From assembly GCF_011365745.1 (NCBI RefSeq), contig NZ_JAAOBY010000010.1, positions 1 to 60,292 of the forward strand: a stretch of 60,292 nt of DNA. Reading direction: 5' to 3'. The DNA comes from Flavobacterium turcicum (lineage in GTDB: Bacteria > Bacteroidota > Bacteroidia > Flavobacteriales > Flavobacteriaceae). A program made the translations under genes and the position numbers. The notes beneath the pieces are model-generated. The model saw nothing but the letters and a program-made list of their open reading frames with translations, did no database searches and had not been told where the DNA came from. This document shows, piece by piece, positions 1 to 8,892 of the stretch; positions within the stretch are counted from its first letter, which is position 1; each line of letters starts with the position of its first letter.

Positions 1-90
1 CTTGCAAGAACGATCCAGCAAGTGTTTAATTAATTATTTTTGTTTAATAATCTGTATCGATTATTTAGGACTAGTCAATTCATTTAAAAT

Positions 91-116
91 AAAAAAGGCA
101 GATCCGAAGACCTGCC
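91..116 (-). terminator. Rho-independent terminator with UUCG tetraloop
   Basis: Read on the minus strand, an 8-bp stem (GGCAGGTC/GATCTGCC, with one G-U pair) closes a TTCG tetraloop and is followed by six T. It would stop minus-strand transcription. The nearest minus-strand gene ends about 245 bases away at 361, so it either gives that gene a long 3' leader or ends an unseen RNA. The rest of positions 1-360 is A/T-rich and shows no reading frame or other feature I can support. Confidence 0.75.
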
Positions 117-360
117 CTAATGTATCCTCAATTTTTCTTTAACAACCAATTAAATATAATTAAGAATAGCATACTATGAAGATTCTTTTTTTTCGCAGTT
201 GGTGTAAATATAAAAATTTATAATAAAACTGCAACAATTTAAAATAAAACATAAGTGATAAATTTTACCAAGTTACATTTCAACTCCAATGCTAAAAAAA
301 AGTTTCAAAACAATCAAATCTTTTAAAGTTGTTTGATTAAAAATTACAAGTAAACCTCAT

Positions 361-1377
361 TTACAAGCCAAAGTCAATCGGCAACATAGTACCTACCTTT
401 TGATCGCCTAAATCACCAGAAAAATAAATATTTTCGATATCCGTATTATTTCCAAAACGATCAATAAAAAAAGTACTAGTTTTAAAAGTTACCTTTGATT
501 GCGAGTTCTTTTTATACAAAACATTAAATGTAGCAAAAAATGGCAAGTTGGAATCTACGTTGAGTTGATTTGTTACCACTACTTTTTTGATACCCAACGA
601 GTCTGAAACTTTAAAATGTACATTGGGATCCGCTTGCCAACTTCCTTTAAAAAGTAAAAATTGGTCTTTCCCCCAAGAATTAGATGCTAGGTTTCGAAAA
701 AATTGCAAATGAGACCCTTGAAAAACTTTCAATCGTTTTTTAATAATAGCGGGAGTAACAATGTGATTTTCGAAGAGCGACAAACCCGAATAGTAGGATT
801 TGGTCACATCTTTTGAACTGATGCTTAACGTGCTAAAATGAGCCTCGAACTTGACAAGCTCGTAAGTTATCTTATAACCTAATTCATAATTAAATATCAT
901 TAAGGGTCGATATACGAAGGCCTCTAAAGTTTTAGTTTGTTTATTGTACCTTAGGCGAATATCGTCTTCATTTTGAATCACTATTTTTTTGCTAATAGAA
1001 CTAGCGCCCAAGAATTGTTCTTTAAAAAGCTTCATTTTTTGTTTTCTAGTAAAGCCATCGCTTTTAATTTGAACCTCATTAAGAGCTACTACTTGCGGAA
1101 GTAAAGTTATATTCAACTCCTTAGAAAAGTTAATACCACTAAGATATAATGATTGATAACCTAAGCAACTCACTACCAATATGGAACTAGATTGAACAAA
1201 TTGATTGATAGTAAATATTCCTAAACGATCTGTCACTGCACCAATAGTAGTGCCATCAAAAAACACATTTACACCTGCTAATGGTTCTTTTTTATCATTA
1301 ACAACTTTGCCGCTAATAACTTGAGCGCAAAGTGATGTTGTGAATAAAAACAAAACTATAAATATTGCACTTTTCAT
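361..1377 (-). CDS. Exported CarboxypepD_reg-like domain protein
   Basis: This 338-residue protein starts with a signal peptide (hydrophobic residues 4-15, likely cut after the CAQ at 17-19). A carboxypeptidase-regulatory-like beta-sandwich follows at about 20-105, recognisable by the pattern VISGKVVNDKKEPLAGVNV and a later GYQSL. This domain is common at the N terminus of Bacteroidota outer-membrane receptors, but no TonB box, plug or barrel follows here. Residues 110-338 are not recognised. The protein probably sits in the periplasm or on the cell surface. It lies 9 bases downstream of the YciO/TsaC-like gene on the same strand, so the two may be cotranscribed. The function is unknown. Confidence 0.8.
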   Translation of the reverse strand: MKSAIFIVLFLFTTSLCAQVISGKVVNDKKEPLAGVNVFFDGTTIGAVTDRLGIFTINQFVQSSSILVVSCLGYQSLYLSGINFSKELNITLLPQVVALNEVQIKSDGFTRKQKMKLFKEQFLGASSISKKIVIQNEDDIRLRYNKQTKTLEAFVYRPLMIFNYELGYKITYELVKFEAHFSTLSISSKDVTKSYYSGLSLFENHIVTPAIIKKRLKVFQGSHLQFFRNLASNSWGKDQFLLFKGSWQADPNVHFKVSDSLGIKKVVVTNQLNVDSNLPFFATFNVLYKKNSQSKVTFKTSTFFIDRFGNNTDIENIYFSGDLGDQKVGTMLPIDFGL

Positions 1378-1386
1378 AATCCGTAT

Positions 1387-2007
1387 TTATAAAATATCTA
1401 AGCTACCTTTTCCTTCACGAACAACTACTGGCTCAAAATCAGATAAATCGATGATGGTGGAACCTACATTATCTCCGTAACCGCCATCAATAACAAGATC
1501 AACTAGATTTTGCCATTTTTCAAAAATCAACTCCGGATCTGTTGTGTATTCAATCACATCATCTTCATCTCGAATTGAGGTTGACACAATTGGATTTCCT
1601 AATTGTTTGACTAACTCTAGAATGATGGAGTTTTCTGGAACACGAATTCCGACTGTAGTCTTCTTTTTAAATTCTTTTGGCAAGTTGTTATTTCCGGGCA
1701 AAATAAAAGTATACGGTCCTGGCAAAGCACGCTTTAGGATTTTAAAAGTAGGCGTATCAATTTGTTTCACGTAATCGGATAAATTGCTTAGATCATGACA
1801 GATGAAAGAAAAATTAGCTTTCTCTAGCTTAATTCCTTTGATTTTTGCAATGCGTTCCAGTGCTTTTGTATTGGTAATATCACAACCCAATCCGTAAACG
1901 GTATCGGTTGGATAAATCACCAATCCCCCTTCTTTTAAAACCTTCACTACTTTTGCAATAGCGGCTTCGTTGGGTTTGTCTTCGTATATTTTGATAAACT
2001 GTGCCAT
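1387..2007 (-). CDS. YciO/TsaC-family L-threonylcarbamoyladenylate synthase-like protein
   Basis: This 206-residue Sua5/YciO/YrdC-fold protein has the N-terminal signature GGLVIYPTDTVYGLGCD (about 27-43) and a central LPGPYTFILPG (about 94-104). True TsaC makes threonylcarbamoyl-AMP from threonine, bicarbonate and ATP for the t6A37 modification of ANN-decoding tRNAs. The LPGPYTFIL wording is more typical of the YciO subgroup, whose role in t6A synthesis is less certain. The length matches YciO, with no Sua5 C-terminal domain. It lies about 86 bases downstream of the helicase gene on the same strand. The fold is certain; the exact enzyme activity is less so. Confidence 0.88.
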   Translation of the reverse strand: MAQFIKIYEDKPNEAAIAKVVKVLKEGGLVIYPTDTVYGLGCDITNTKALERIAKIKGIKLEKANFSFICHDLSNLSDYVKQIDTPTFKILKRALPGPYTFILPGNNNLPKEFKKKTTVGIRVPENSIILELVKQLGNPIVSTSIRDEDDVIEYTTDPELIFEKWQNLVDLVIDGGYGDNVGSTIIDLSDFEPVVVREGKGSLDIL

Positions 2008-2092
2008 TTATTTTTAAGTTTAAAGTTTAAAATGTTTAAGGTTTAGAGTGCTTTTTAATGACATCTTTAAAACTTAAACTTCAAACAAATTT

Positions 2093-4426
2093 TTATCCGA
2101 TAATATCCAATTTCGCAAAGCGCAGCAATAATTTTTTAAGACCGCCTACTTCAAACTTGATTTCTGCTTTTTTATCAGCACCAGCTCCTTCCAAATTGAG
2201 AACTTCGCCTTTGCCAAAGCGTTCGTGCATAACCACATTACCTATTGCCAATTGATTGTCAAATAAATTACTTGTTCCTGAACCTGCATTAGAACCAACT
2301 GGTTTTAATTTTCGAACATTTATTTCTGGTTTTGGTCCTGGAGCACTTGTTTTAGGTGGCGGAGTTCCGTTAGATGGTTTCGCTAATCGCAGTTTAGATT
2401 TATCAACATCGCCAAAAATATCGCTGTCAATCATTGGTTTGAATCGGTAATTACTCTCTGCTGGAGTTAAATACTCCAAATATTGAGGATCTATTTCTTC
2501 AATAAATCGTGATGGCTCGCTATCGGTTAATTTGCCCCAGCGATAACGCGATTGCGAATAAGTTAAATACGCCTGGTGTTCGGCACGTGTTAAAGCTACG
2601 TAAAACAATCTACGCTCCTCTTCAAGCTCGCTTCTGGTACTCATACTCATGGCACTAGGAAACAAATCTTCCTCCATACCCACTACAAAAACGTGTGGAA
2701 ACTCTAGTCCTTTGGCCAAGTGAATGGTCATTAGAGCCACACGATCTTCATCGCTAGTATCTTTATCTAAATCAGTGGCCAAAGCTACATCTTCCATAAA
2801 TTCAGCCAAAGATCCTCTTGCACCATCAACTTCAATTTGCCCTTCGGTAAAATCTTTTATACCATTTAAAAGCTCTTCGATGTTTTGAATTTTTGCCATT
2901 CCCTCGGGAGTCGCATCTTTTTTGAGTTCTTGAATTAAACCTGTTTTTTTAGCAACATGTTCAGCCAAATAAAAAGCATCTTGGTTTTCATTAATTGCTT
3001 GAAAACTCTGAATCATAGTCACAAAATCCAATAACTTTTGTTTGGTACCGGAGTTAAGTTTTAAATCAATTCGTTCAATATTTTGCATCACTTCAAACAA
3101 CGAACGCTTGTAATGATTAGCGGCAATCGTCAGTTTTTCGATGGTGGTATTCCCAATTCCTCGTGCAGGGTAATTGATAACACGAATCAACGCTTCCTCG
3201 TCTTTTGGATTCAAAACCAAACGCAAATAGCACAAAACGTCTTTTACTTCCTTCCTTTGATAGAAAGAAAGTCCACCGTAAATACGATACGGAATGTCTC
3301 GTTTACGCAGCGCATCTTCCATAGCTCTCGATTGCGCATTGGTACGATACAAAATAGCAAAAGCCCCATTGTGGAGTTGATTTTGCATTTTTTGTTCCCA
3401 AATTGTACTAGCAACAAAACGGCCTTCTTCATTATCGGTAAGGCTACGATGCACTTTTATTTTTGGTCCAAAATCATTGGCTGTCCAAACAATTTTATCT
3501 AGCTTGACTTTATTTTTATCAATAATCGTATTGGCCGCCTCTACAATATTTTTAGTAGAACGGTAATTTTGCTCCAAACGGAAAGTTTTTACACCTTCGT
3601 AATCCTTTTGAAAGTTTAAAATATTATTAATGTTCGCTCCTCTAAAAGCATAAATACTTTGAGCATCATCACCAACTACACAAATATTTTGAAATTTATC
3701 CGATAACGCGCGTACTATAAGATACTGCGAATGGTTGGTATCTTGGTACTCATCAACTAAAATATATCGGAAACGGTTTTGGTATTTGGCCAAAATTTCT
3801 GGAAAACGCGTTAAGAGCTCATTGGTTTTTAACAACAAATCATCAAAATCCATTGCGCCTGCTTTGAAACAACGGTCTACGTAATTTTGATAAATTTCGC
3901 CCATTCTTGGTTTCTTCGACATGGCATCAGCCTCCTGAAGTTCCGGATTATTGAAATAAGCCTTCACCGTAATCAAACTATTTTTAAAGTTAGAAATACG
4001 TCCTAAAACCTGCTTTGGTTTGTAAACATCACGATCAAGCTGCATCTCTTTGATAATTCCTGAAATGGCACGCAGTGAATCCTGAGAATCGTAAATAGTA
4101 AAGTTAGAAGGATATCCTAAATGCTCCGCTTCTGAACGCAAAATTCGAGCAAACACAGAGTGAAAAGTACCCATCCAAAGATTTTTGGCTTCGCCTGCTC
4201 CTACGATATCTGAAATTCTTTTTTTCATTTCTCGTGCAGCCTTATTGGTAAAGGTTAACGACAAAATGCTAAAAGCATCGATGCCTTGGTGCATCAGGTA
4301 AGCAATACGAATGGTGAGCACCCTTGTTTTTCCGGAGCCGGCACCCGCAATGATGATCATAGGACCGTCCTTTTGCAAAACAGGTTCGCGCTGGGCTTCA
4401 TTGAGTTGATCGATATATTTGTGCAT
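2093..4426 (-). CDS. UvrD/PcrA-type superfamily 1 DNA helicase
   Basis: This is a 777-residue ATP-dependent 3'-5' DNA helicase of the UvrD/PcrA family, which acts in nucleotide-excision and mismatch repair and removes proteins from DNA. Visible motifs are Walker A GAGSGKT at 28-34, Walker B/motif II VDEYQDTNHSQ near 225, motif III GDDAQSIYAFRGA, motif IV QNYRS, motif V TIHLAKGLEF and motif VI VALTRAEHQ. The last ~50 residues (HERFGKGEV onward) form the small Tudor-like domain that binds RNA polymerase in UvrD/PcrA. The length is typical and the gene is intact. I do not choose between the names uvrD and pcrA. Confidence 0.96.
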   Translation of the reverse strand: MHKYIDQLNEAQREPVLQKDGPMIIIAGAGSGKTRVLTIRIAYLMHQGIDAFSILSLTFTNKAAREMKKRISDIVGAGEAKNLWMGTFHSVFARILRSEAEHLGYPSNFTIYDSQDSLRAISGIIKEMQLDRDVYKPKQVLGRISNFKNSLITVKAYFNNPELQEADAMSKKPRMGEIYQNYVDRCFKAGAMDFDDLLLKTNELLTRFPEILAKYQNRFRYILVDEYQDTNHSQYLIVRALSDKFQNICVVGDDAQSIYAFRGANINNILNFQKDYEGVKTFRLEQNYRSTKNIVEAANTIIDKNKVKLDKIVWTANDFGPKIKVHRSLTDNEEGRFVASTIWEQKMQNQLHNGAFAILYRTNAQSRAMEDALRKRDIPYRIYGGLSFYQRKEVKDVLCYLRLVLNPKDEEALIRVINYPARGIGNTTIEKLTIAANHYKRSLFEVMQNIERIDLKLNSGTKQKLLDFVTMIQSFQAINENQDAFYLAEHVAKKTGLIQELKKDATPEGMAKIQNIEELLNGIKDFTEGQIEVDGARGSLAEFMEDVALATDLDKDTSDEDRVALMTIHLAKGLEFPHVFVVGMEEDLFPSAMSMSTRSELEEERRLFYVALTRAEHQAYLTYSQSRYRWGKLTDSEPSRFIEEIDPQYLEYLTPAESNYRFKPMIDSDIFGDVDKSKLRLAKPSNGTPPPKTSAPGPKPEINVRKLKPVGSNAGSGTSNLFDNQLAIGNVVMHERFGKGEVLNLEGAGADKKAEIKFEVGGLKKLLLRFAKLDIIG

Positions 4427-4544
4427 GTAGAATTATATAGTTTAAAAGAACAAAAATAGGCATTTTGAGCGAGCTTTGGAATATCAAAAACAACATTTAC
4501 GCTGCCGCAAAAGCTAGAAAGTAACGTTGCATTAAAGATCATTT

Positions 4545-5312
4545 TTATTTAAAAAACACATCGTAGGCAAACCTAGTCAAGGTGCCAATTACGACAATCA
4601 AGAAAAAGATTCTGATAAATCCATTGCCCTTATTTATGGCTAATTTAGCTCCTAAAAAACCACCAAAAGCATTACTTGCAGCCATAGGCAAGGCAATACT
4701 CCAAATAATTTTTCCTTTGATAAAAAACAAACAAATAGAACCAAAATTAGTAGCTAGATTGACCATTTTGGCATTGGCACTGGCTTGTAAAAAGTCGAAA
4801 CCCATAATAGCTATAAATGCGACTACCAAAAAACTTCCTGTTCCTGGCCCAATAAAACCGTCATACAACCCAATCACAAAACTGATGGAAACAGCATACC
4901 AAATTTGGGTTGTGGCAGAAGTATCTTTTGTTTTCTGTTGTCCGAAATTTTTATTTGCGTAGGTATAAATCACCAAAAACGATAGCACAACGAGCAATAA
5001 AGGTTTCATAAAATCATTACTCACATAAGTCAGTAAAGTTGATCCCAAAAAAGCGGAAGGAAGTGCCAAGGCCATCATTATTGCCAATAATTTCCAATTC
5101 ATGCTTACTTTTTTAAGGTATTGGTAGGCCGCAATTGAAGTACCACTAAAAGCAGGAATCTTGAGAGTTCCAATTACAGTTGCTACGGGAAGATTAGGTA
5201 ATAAGACCAATCCCATTGGAGTTTGAATCAAGCCTCCGCCACCTACAATTGCATCAATAAATCCCGCAAAAAAAGCAGCCAAACACAATAAAGGTAAAAT
5301 GTAGTTTTCCAT
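4545..5312 (-). CDS. TauE/SafE-family membrane permease
   Basis: From the preferred start MENYILPLL the protein has 255 residues; an upstream in-frame start would add 14 poorly placed residues. It has about eight hydrophobic segments, and the first contains the family motif AAFFAGFIDAIVGGGGLIQ, repeated in weaker form (GLYDGFIGPGTGSF) in the second half. TauE/SafE proteins export or import small sulfonated or carboxylated anions such as sulfite, sulfoacetate or taurine; the substrate here cannot be told. It is followed on the same strand by the helicase gene after about 118 bases. No sulfur-metabolism genes are nearby. Confidence 0.9.
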   Translation of the reverse strand: MENYILPLLCLAAFFAGFIDAIVGGGGLIQTPMGLVLLPNLPVATVIGTLKIPAFSGTSIAAYQYLKKVSMNWKLLAIMMALALPSAFLGSTLLTYVSNDFMKPLLLVVLSFLVIYTYANKNFGQQKTKDTSATTQIWYAVSISFVIGLYDGFIGPGTGSFLVVAFIAIMGFDFLQASANAKMVNLATNFGSICLFFIKGKIIWSIALPMAASNAFGGFLGAKLAINKGNGFIRIFFLIVVIGTLTRFAYDVFFK

Positions 5313-5434
5313 CGTTAATTTTTCAAAGCCGAGACAAAAATAATATTCCACCACCTTATTAGCTAAGAATCCTAAATTGATTTGTACCTAAAAAAGTATA
5401 TTTTTGCTTTTTGATTAATACTATAACAATCGCC

Positions 5435-5956
5435 ATGGATACTTCTAAATTAATTGACATTCTAGCTTACACAATACCATCACTTGTAACAGGCGGTGTA
5501 GCCTATTATTTTTTTACCGCTTATTTTGCAGAAATGCAGCAAACAAGAAAATTTCAGTTACAAAATGAAGCCAACAAACAAGCTTTACCACTTCGTTTGC
5601 AAGCCTATGAGCGATTGACCTTATTTTTAGAACGCATTAATCCGAATAAACTATTGTTGCGCGTTTCTCCTATTAGTGACAATAAAAACGATTATGCTAA
5701 TTACCTAATCAGTCAAATAGAGCAAGAATTAGAACATAATTTGACACAACAACTTTATTTATCTGATGAAGCCTGGACAATTATTCTTACTGCAAAAAAC
5801 AGTACAATTCAGATGATTCGCAAAGTAGCTAGTGAAGCCAACGTAAACAATGCCGATCAGTTACGGGAGCAATTGCTGCAACAATTTTTAGAAAAACAAA
5901 CTCCGAGTCATGCTGCCTTGGCCTTTTTAAAAAATGAAGTGGCAGAAATGTGGTAA
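5435..5956 (+). CDS. Uncharacterised membrane-anchored protein
   Basis: This 173-residue protein is counted from ATG at 5435 (MDTSKLIDIL), preferred over a TTG eight codons upstream. It has one N-terminal membrane segment (about 7-28, IPSLVTGGVAYYFFTAYF). A charged, helical, Gln/Glu-rich cytoplasmic part follows with a conserved-looking LPLRLQAYERLTLFLERI stretch. The pattern recurs in flavobacterial genomes as a protein of unknown function (I believe of the DUF7935 type, not verified). It converges with the M1 peptidase gene, which ends 8 bases away. No function is assigned. Confidence 0.75.
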   Translation: MDTSKLIDILAYTIPSLVTGGVAYYFFTAYFAEMQQTRKFQLQNEANKQALPLRLQAYERLTLFLERINPNKLLLRVSPISDNKNDYANYLISQIEQELEHNLTQQLYLSDEAWTIILTAKNSTIQMIRKVASEANVNNADQLREQLLQQFLEKQTPSHAALAFLKNEVAEMW

Positions 5957-5964
5957 AATTGCAA

Positions 5965-8031
5965 TTACAATTCTTTCAACAATCGGTTGAGCTGCGCTTT
6001 CTCAGTTGCCTCTAAATTAGGTTCTAAAGCAATGAAAGCGTTTCTCCATTGTGGATTTTTCAATAACAACCGAATGGAATCGCGACCAAATTTAGAAAAC
6101 TGCCACATGTGGTGTGTAGTTGCCTGCACCAACTCACGTAAAACAACCTCATCAATTAACTCAAATGCAATTAGTTTTTCAAGCGCATTTTGACGGATGT
6201 TGGCCTCGTATTTTGCAGATGCGTACGATTTGAGTTCTTTAACTTTTGAATCCAAATCATTAAGATAATTTGGCGTGGTAATAGCAAGCGAAAGCCATAG
6301 TACCCTCAAATTATAATCGTTAAAACCCACCCAATTTCTTGATTGATCCAAATATTTAGATCGGTTTTCTGGAAATAAATTACATAGTGTGTACAAGGCA
6401 ATTTCTTGGGTTTGATAAGAGGCGTCTTGTAATAAAGTTTCGTATTGCTCCCTAAAACTAGCGGGGAACTGCGGTAATAATTGCGCAACAACTTGCCTCA
6501 ATTGCAAATCATTTGATTGCAAGGCCTTGGTGAAAAAGACAGCTTGACACTCCCACCTTTCATTTTTTAGTTGTTTGAGTACAGCTTCTTTTACGGAAAA
6601 GTACACTTGAGAATCCATAATTTTGAGTATCGAATCGAACTTTTGGTCCCAACCTACTTTTTTAAACTGCTCCACTGCCAATAAGCTTTGTATCATTTTG
6701 TTTTTCGAGAGTAATTCATTGCTTTTTGGAGTGTCAAATGCCGTACTTTCAAGCCAAATTTTGCTAAAGTTCTTTACATCATATGAAGCTACTTTTCTAA
6801 CCTCTGCAAAAAAGTCATCTGTATTTACCGTTTGATATGCGTGTTTAGTGAGATAATTTCGAATGACTTTTTTAAACGCTTCGTCACCAATATCATGATG
6901 CAAAACAAATAGCGCCCAAGCTCCTTTTTGGTAAAAAGTAAGCGAACTCGCCTTCGCATTTAAAACAGGAATTGCATCCGTTCGCGAAGCATATTTTAAC
7001 TGCTGCGCCGATTCGTATAATTTAAAATAAAAATAATCATCGCCATACAATTCCCTTTCTGCCAGCAAAGCAAAATAAGTAGCAAAACCCTCTTGTAACC
7101 AATGATGCGTGCTACTTTTTGCCGTGATCAAATTGCCAAACCACTGATGCGCGAGCTCATGTGCATTCACATTGGTATAACTTCGATCATTGAAACCTAC
7201 TTCATCTACAACATAGCGCGAATTAAAAATTGTTGCTGTTGTATTTTCCATTCCTGCGTACAAAAAGTCTCGCACAGGTACTTGCTGGTACACTTCCCAT
7301 GGATAAGGCACGCCAATTAGTTTTTCAAGTGCATCAAACAATTGCTTGTTGTAACGATAGGTCCAATCAAATCGTGCAGAGTCATTCGGCTCTAAATAAG
7401 TATGTAGTGGCACTTTCGATTTAGAAAATTCAATTCGTTTATCAAATTTCCCAATAGCCAACATCAACAAATACGAACTCATTGGTTTAGTCATTTTGTA
7501 GTTCCATGTAGCTTTATTGTCCTTTACGATTTTTTCCTTTAGAATACCATTCGAAATAATGCTATATTCTTTATCAAATTGTATAGCTAGATTAAAAACT
7601 ACTTTTTCTTTGACATCATCAAAACTCGGAAACCAATGGCTTGTATATTTCCCTTGCCCTTGTGTCCAAATTTGTAAATTATCCAAAGCTGTTGATCCAA
7701 CAAAATAAAGTGCTTGCTTAGGGCTACACTGGTAATTAAAACTAAGAGTATAGTTTCCTTTTTTAAAATTAGAAACTAATAATAAGGCTTTTTTGTTGTT
7801 TTGAAAAGGAACAGACTTTTTATTAATAAGTACTTCATCGAATGTCATGTTTTGTGCGTCAATGGCTATTGTGTCGGTATCTTTTAACACATCAAAAGTA
7901 TAGGTTACAGTGCCCGCAACAGATTTGTTCTCTGCGTTAATCGTTAGCATTGCATTTGCGGTAGTAAAATCAACAAAATTGGTTTGTTGTGACCAAGCAA
8001 AAGAGCACATGAGTAAAAAAATATATTTCAT
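5965..8031 (-). CDS. Secreted M1-family zinc aminopeptidase
   Basis: This 688-residue protein begins with a short signal peptide (MKYIFLLMCSFAWSQ) and carries the M1 gluzincin signatures. The exopeptidase motif is GMEN at 260-263. The zinc site is HELAH at 291-295 with the third ligand Glu314, 18 residues after the second His. An N-terminal beta-domain (about 20-190) precedes the catalytic domain, and a helical HEAT-like C-terminal part runs from about 440. The family removes N-terminal amino acids from peptides, and export suggests use on external peptides. The first codon fits the signal peptide, so the start is trusted. Confidence 0.93.
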   Translation of the reverse strand: MKYIFLLMCSFAWSQQTNFVDFTTANAMLTINAENKSVAGTVTYTFDVLKDTDTIAIDAQNMTFDEVLINKKSVPFQNNKKALLLVSNFKKGNYTLSFNYQCSPKQALYFVGSTALDNLQIWTQGQGKYTSHWFPSFDDVKEKVVFNLAIQFDKEYSIISNGILKEKIVKDNKATWNYKMTKPMSSYLLMLAIGKFDKRIEFSKSKVPLHTYLEPNDSARFDWTYRYNKQLFDALEKLIGVPYPWEVYQQVPVRDFLYAGMENTTATIFNSRYVVDEVGFNDRSYTNVNAHELAHQWFGNLITAKSSTHHWLQEGFATYFALLAERELYGDDYFYFKLYESAQQLKYASRTDAIPVLNAKASSLTFYQKGAWALFVLHHDIGDEAFKKVIRNYLTKHAYQTVNTDDFFAEVRKVASYDVKNFSKIWLESTAFDTPKSNELLSKNKMIQSLLAVEQFKKVGWDQKFDSILKIMDSQVYFSVKEAVLKQLKNERWECQAVFFTKALQSNDLQLRQVVAQLLPQFPASFREQYETLLQDASYQTQEIALYTLCNLFPENRSKYLDQSRNWVGFNDYNLRVLWLSLAITTPNYLNDLDSKVKELKSYASAKYEANIRQNALEKLIAFELIDEVVLRELVQATTHHMWQFSKFGRDSIRLLLKNPQWRNAFIALEPNLEATEKAQLNRLLKEL

Positions 8032-8124
8032 ATAAGTAGTTTCAGCAAGAGTTTCAAAGTTACAAAGGATTGCAGTACTACAGCCTGAAATTTTGTAAGT
8101 TTACCGCACAAAACATTATCTACA

Positions 8125-8868
8125 TTGAAAACGAAAGCCTTATTTAATTGGAGCAGTGGAAAAGATTCTGCATTGGCATTATATAAAATTTTACAACAAC
8201 AAGAAATAGAAGTGACTTGCTTACTTACGAGTGTAAATGAAAAATACGGGCGCATTTCAATGCATGGCGTGCGCGAAAGTTTACTGCAGCAGCAAGCTCA
8301 AAGTATCGGAATTCCGCTAGAAATAATGTATTTGCCAGAAATGCCGAGCATGGAAGTTTACGAAAATGTAATGCATGAAAAACTATCGAAATTAAAAGAT
8401 CAGGGCATCACCCAATCAATTTTTGGAGATATATTTTTAGAAGATTTACGCCGTTACCGCGACGAAAAATTAGCTACGGTTGGTCTTCAAGGTGTTTTTC
8501 CGCTATGGCAAAAGTCAACGCCTGAACTCGTTCAAGAATTTATTGATTTAGGATTCAAAACAATAGTAGTTTGTGTAAACGAACGGTATTTGGATCAAAG
8601 TTTTGTTGGGCGAATTATTGATGCTTCCTTTTTAGAAGACTTGCCTGAAAATGTGGATCCTTGCGGTGAAAATGGAGAATTTCACACCTTTACTTTTGAT
8701 GGTCCTTTGTTTAAACAACCAATTAGTTTTGAAATTGGAGAAACTGTATATCGAAAATATGAAAAACCAGCTACTTCAACTGCTTCAAATACAGCCTGTG
8801 ATACGCATTCTAACGCTCCATATGAATATGGATTTTGGTATTGCGATTTGATAGAAAAAACAAAGTAA
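8125..8868 (+). CDS. Dph6/COG2102-like PP-loop ATP pyrophosphatase
   Basis: This 247-residue protein opens with the PP-loop WSSGKDSALAL (SGKDS at 11-15), which binds ATP and adenylates a substrate. In archaea and eukaryotes the family includes diphthine-ammonia ligase (Dph6). Bacteria lack diphthamide, so the substrate here is unknown. Other family-like features are FGDIFLEDLRRYRDEKL near 100-116 and a PCGENGEFHTFTFDGPLF motif near 177-194. Initiation is probably at TTG, because no in-frame ATG occurs before the PP-loop. It is divergent from the M1 peptidase gene, 93 bases apart. Confidence 0.88.
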   Translation: MKTKALFNWSSGKDSALALYKILQQQEIEVTCLLTSVNEKYGRISMHGVRESLLQQQAQSIGIPLEIMYLPEMPSMEVYENVMHEKLSKLKDQGITQSIFGDIFLEDLRRYRDEKLATVGLQGVFPLWQKSTPELVQEFIDLGFKTIVVCVNERYLDQSFVGRIIDASFLEDLPENVDPCGENGEFHTFTFDGPLFKQPISFEIGETVYRKYEKPATSTASNTACDTHSNAPYEYGFWYCDLIEKTK

Positions 8869-8890
8869 ATAGCGCGATTTACTTTGTTTT
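8857..8890. terminator. Bidirectional terminator between convergent genes
   Basis: A perfect 14-bp inverted repeat (AAAACAAAGTAAAT and its complement) surrounds a 6-base loop. It contains the stop codon of the Dph6-like gene and ends two bases before the stop of the convergent histidine kinase gene. A/T tracts on both sides suit termination in both directions. Confidence 0.8.
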
Positions 8891-8892
8891 CT

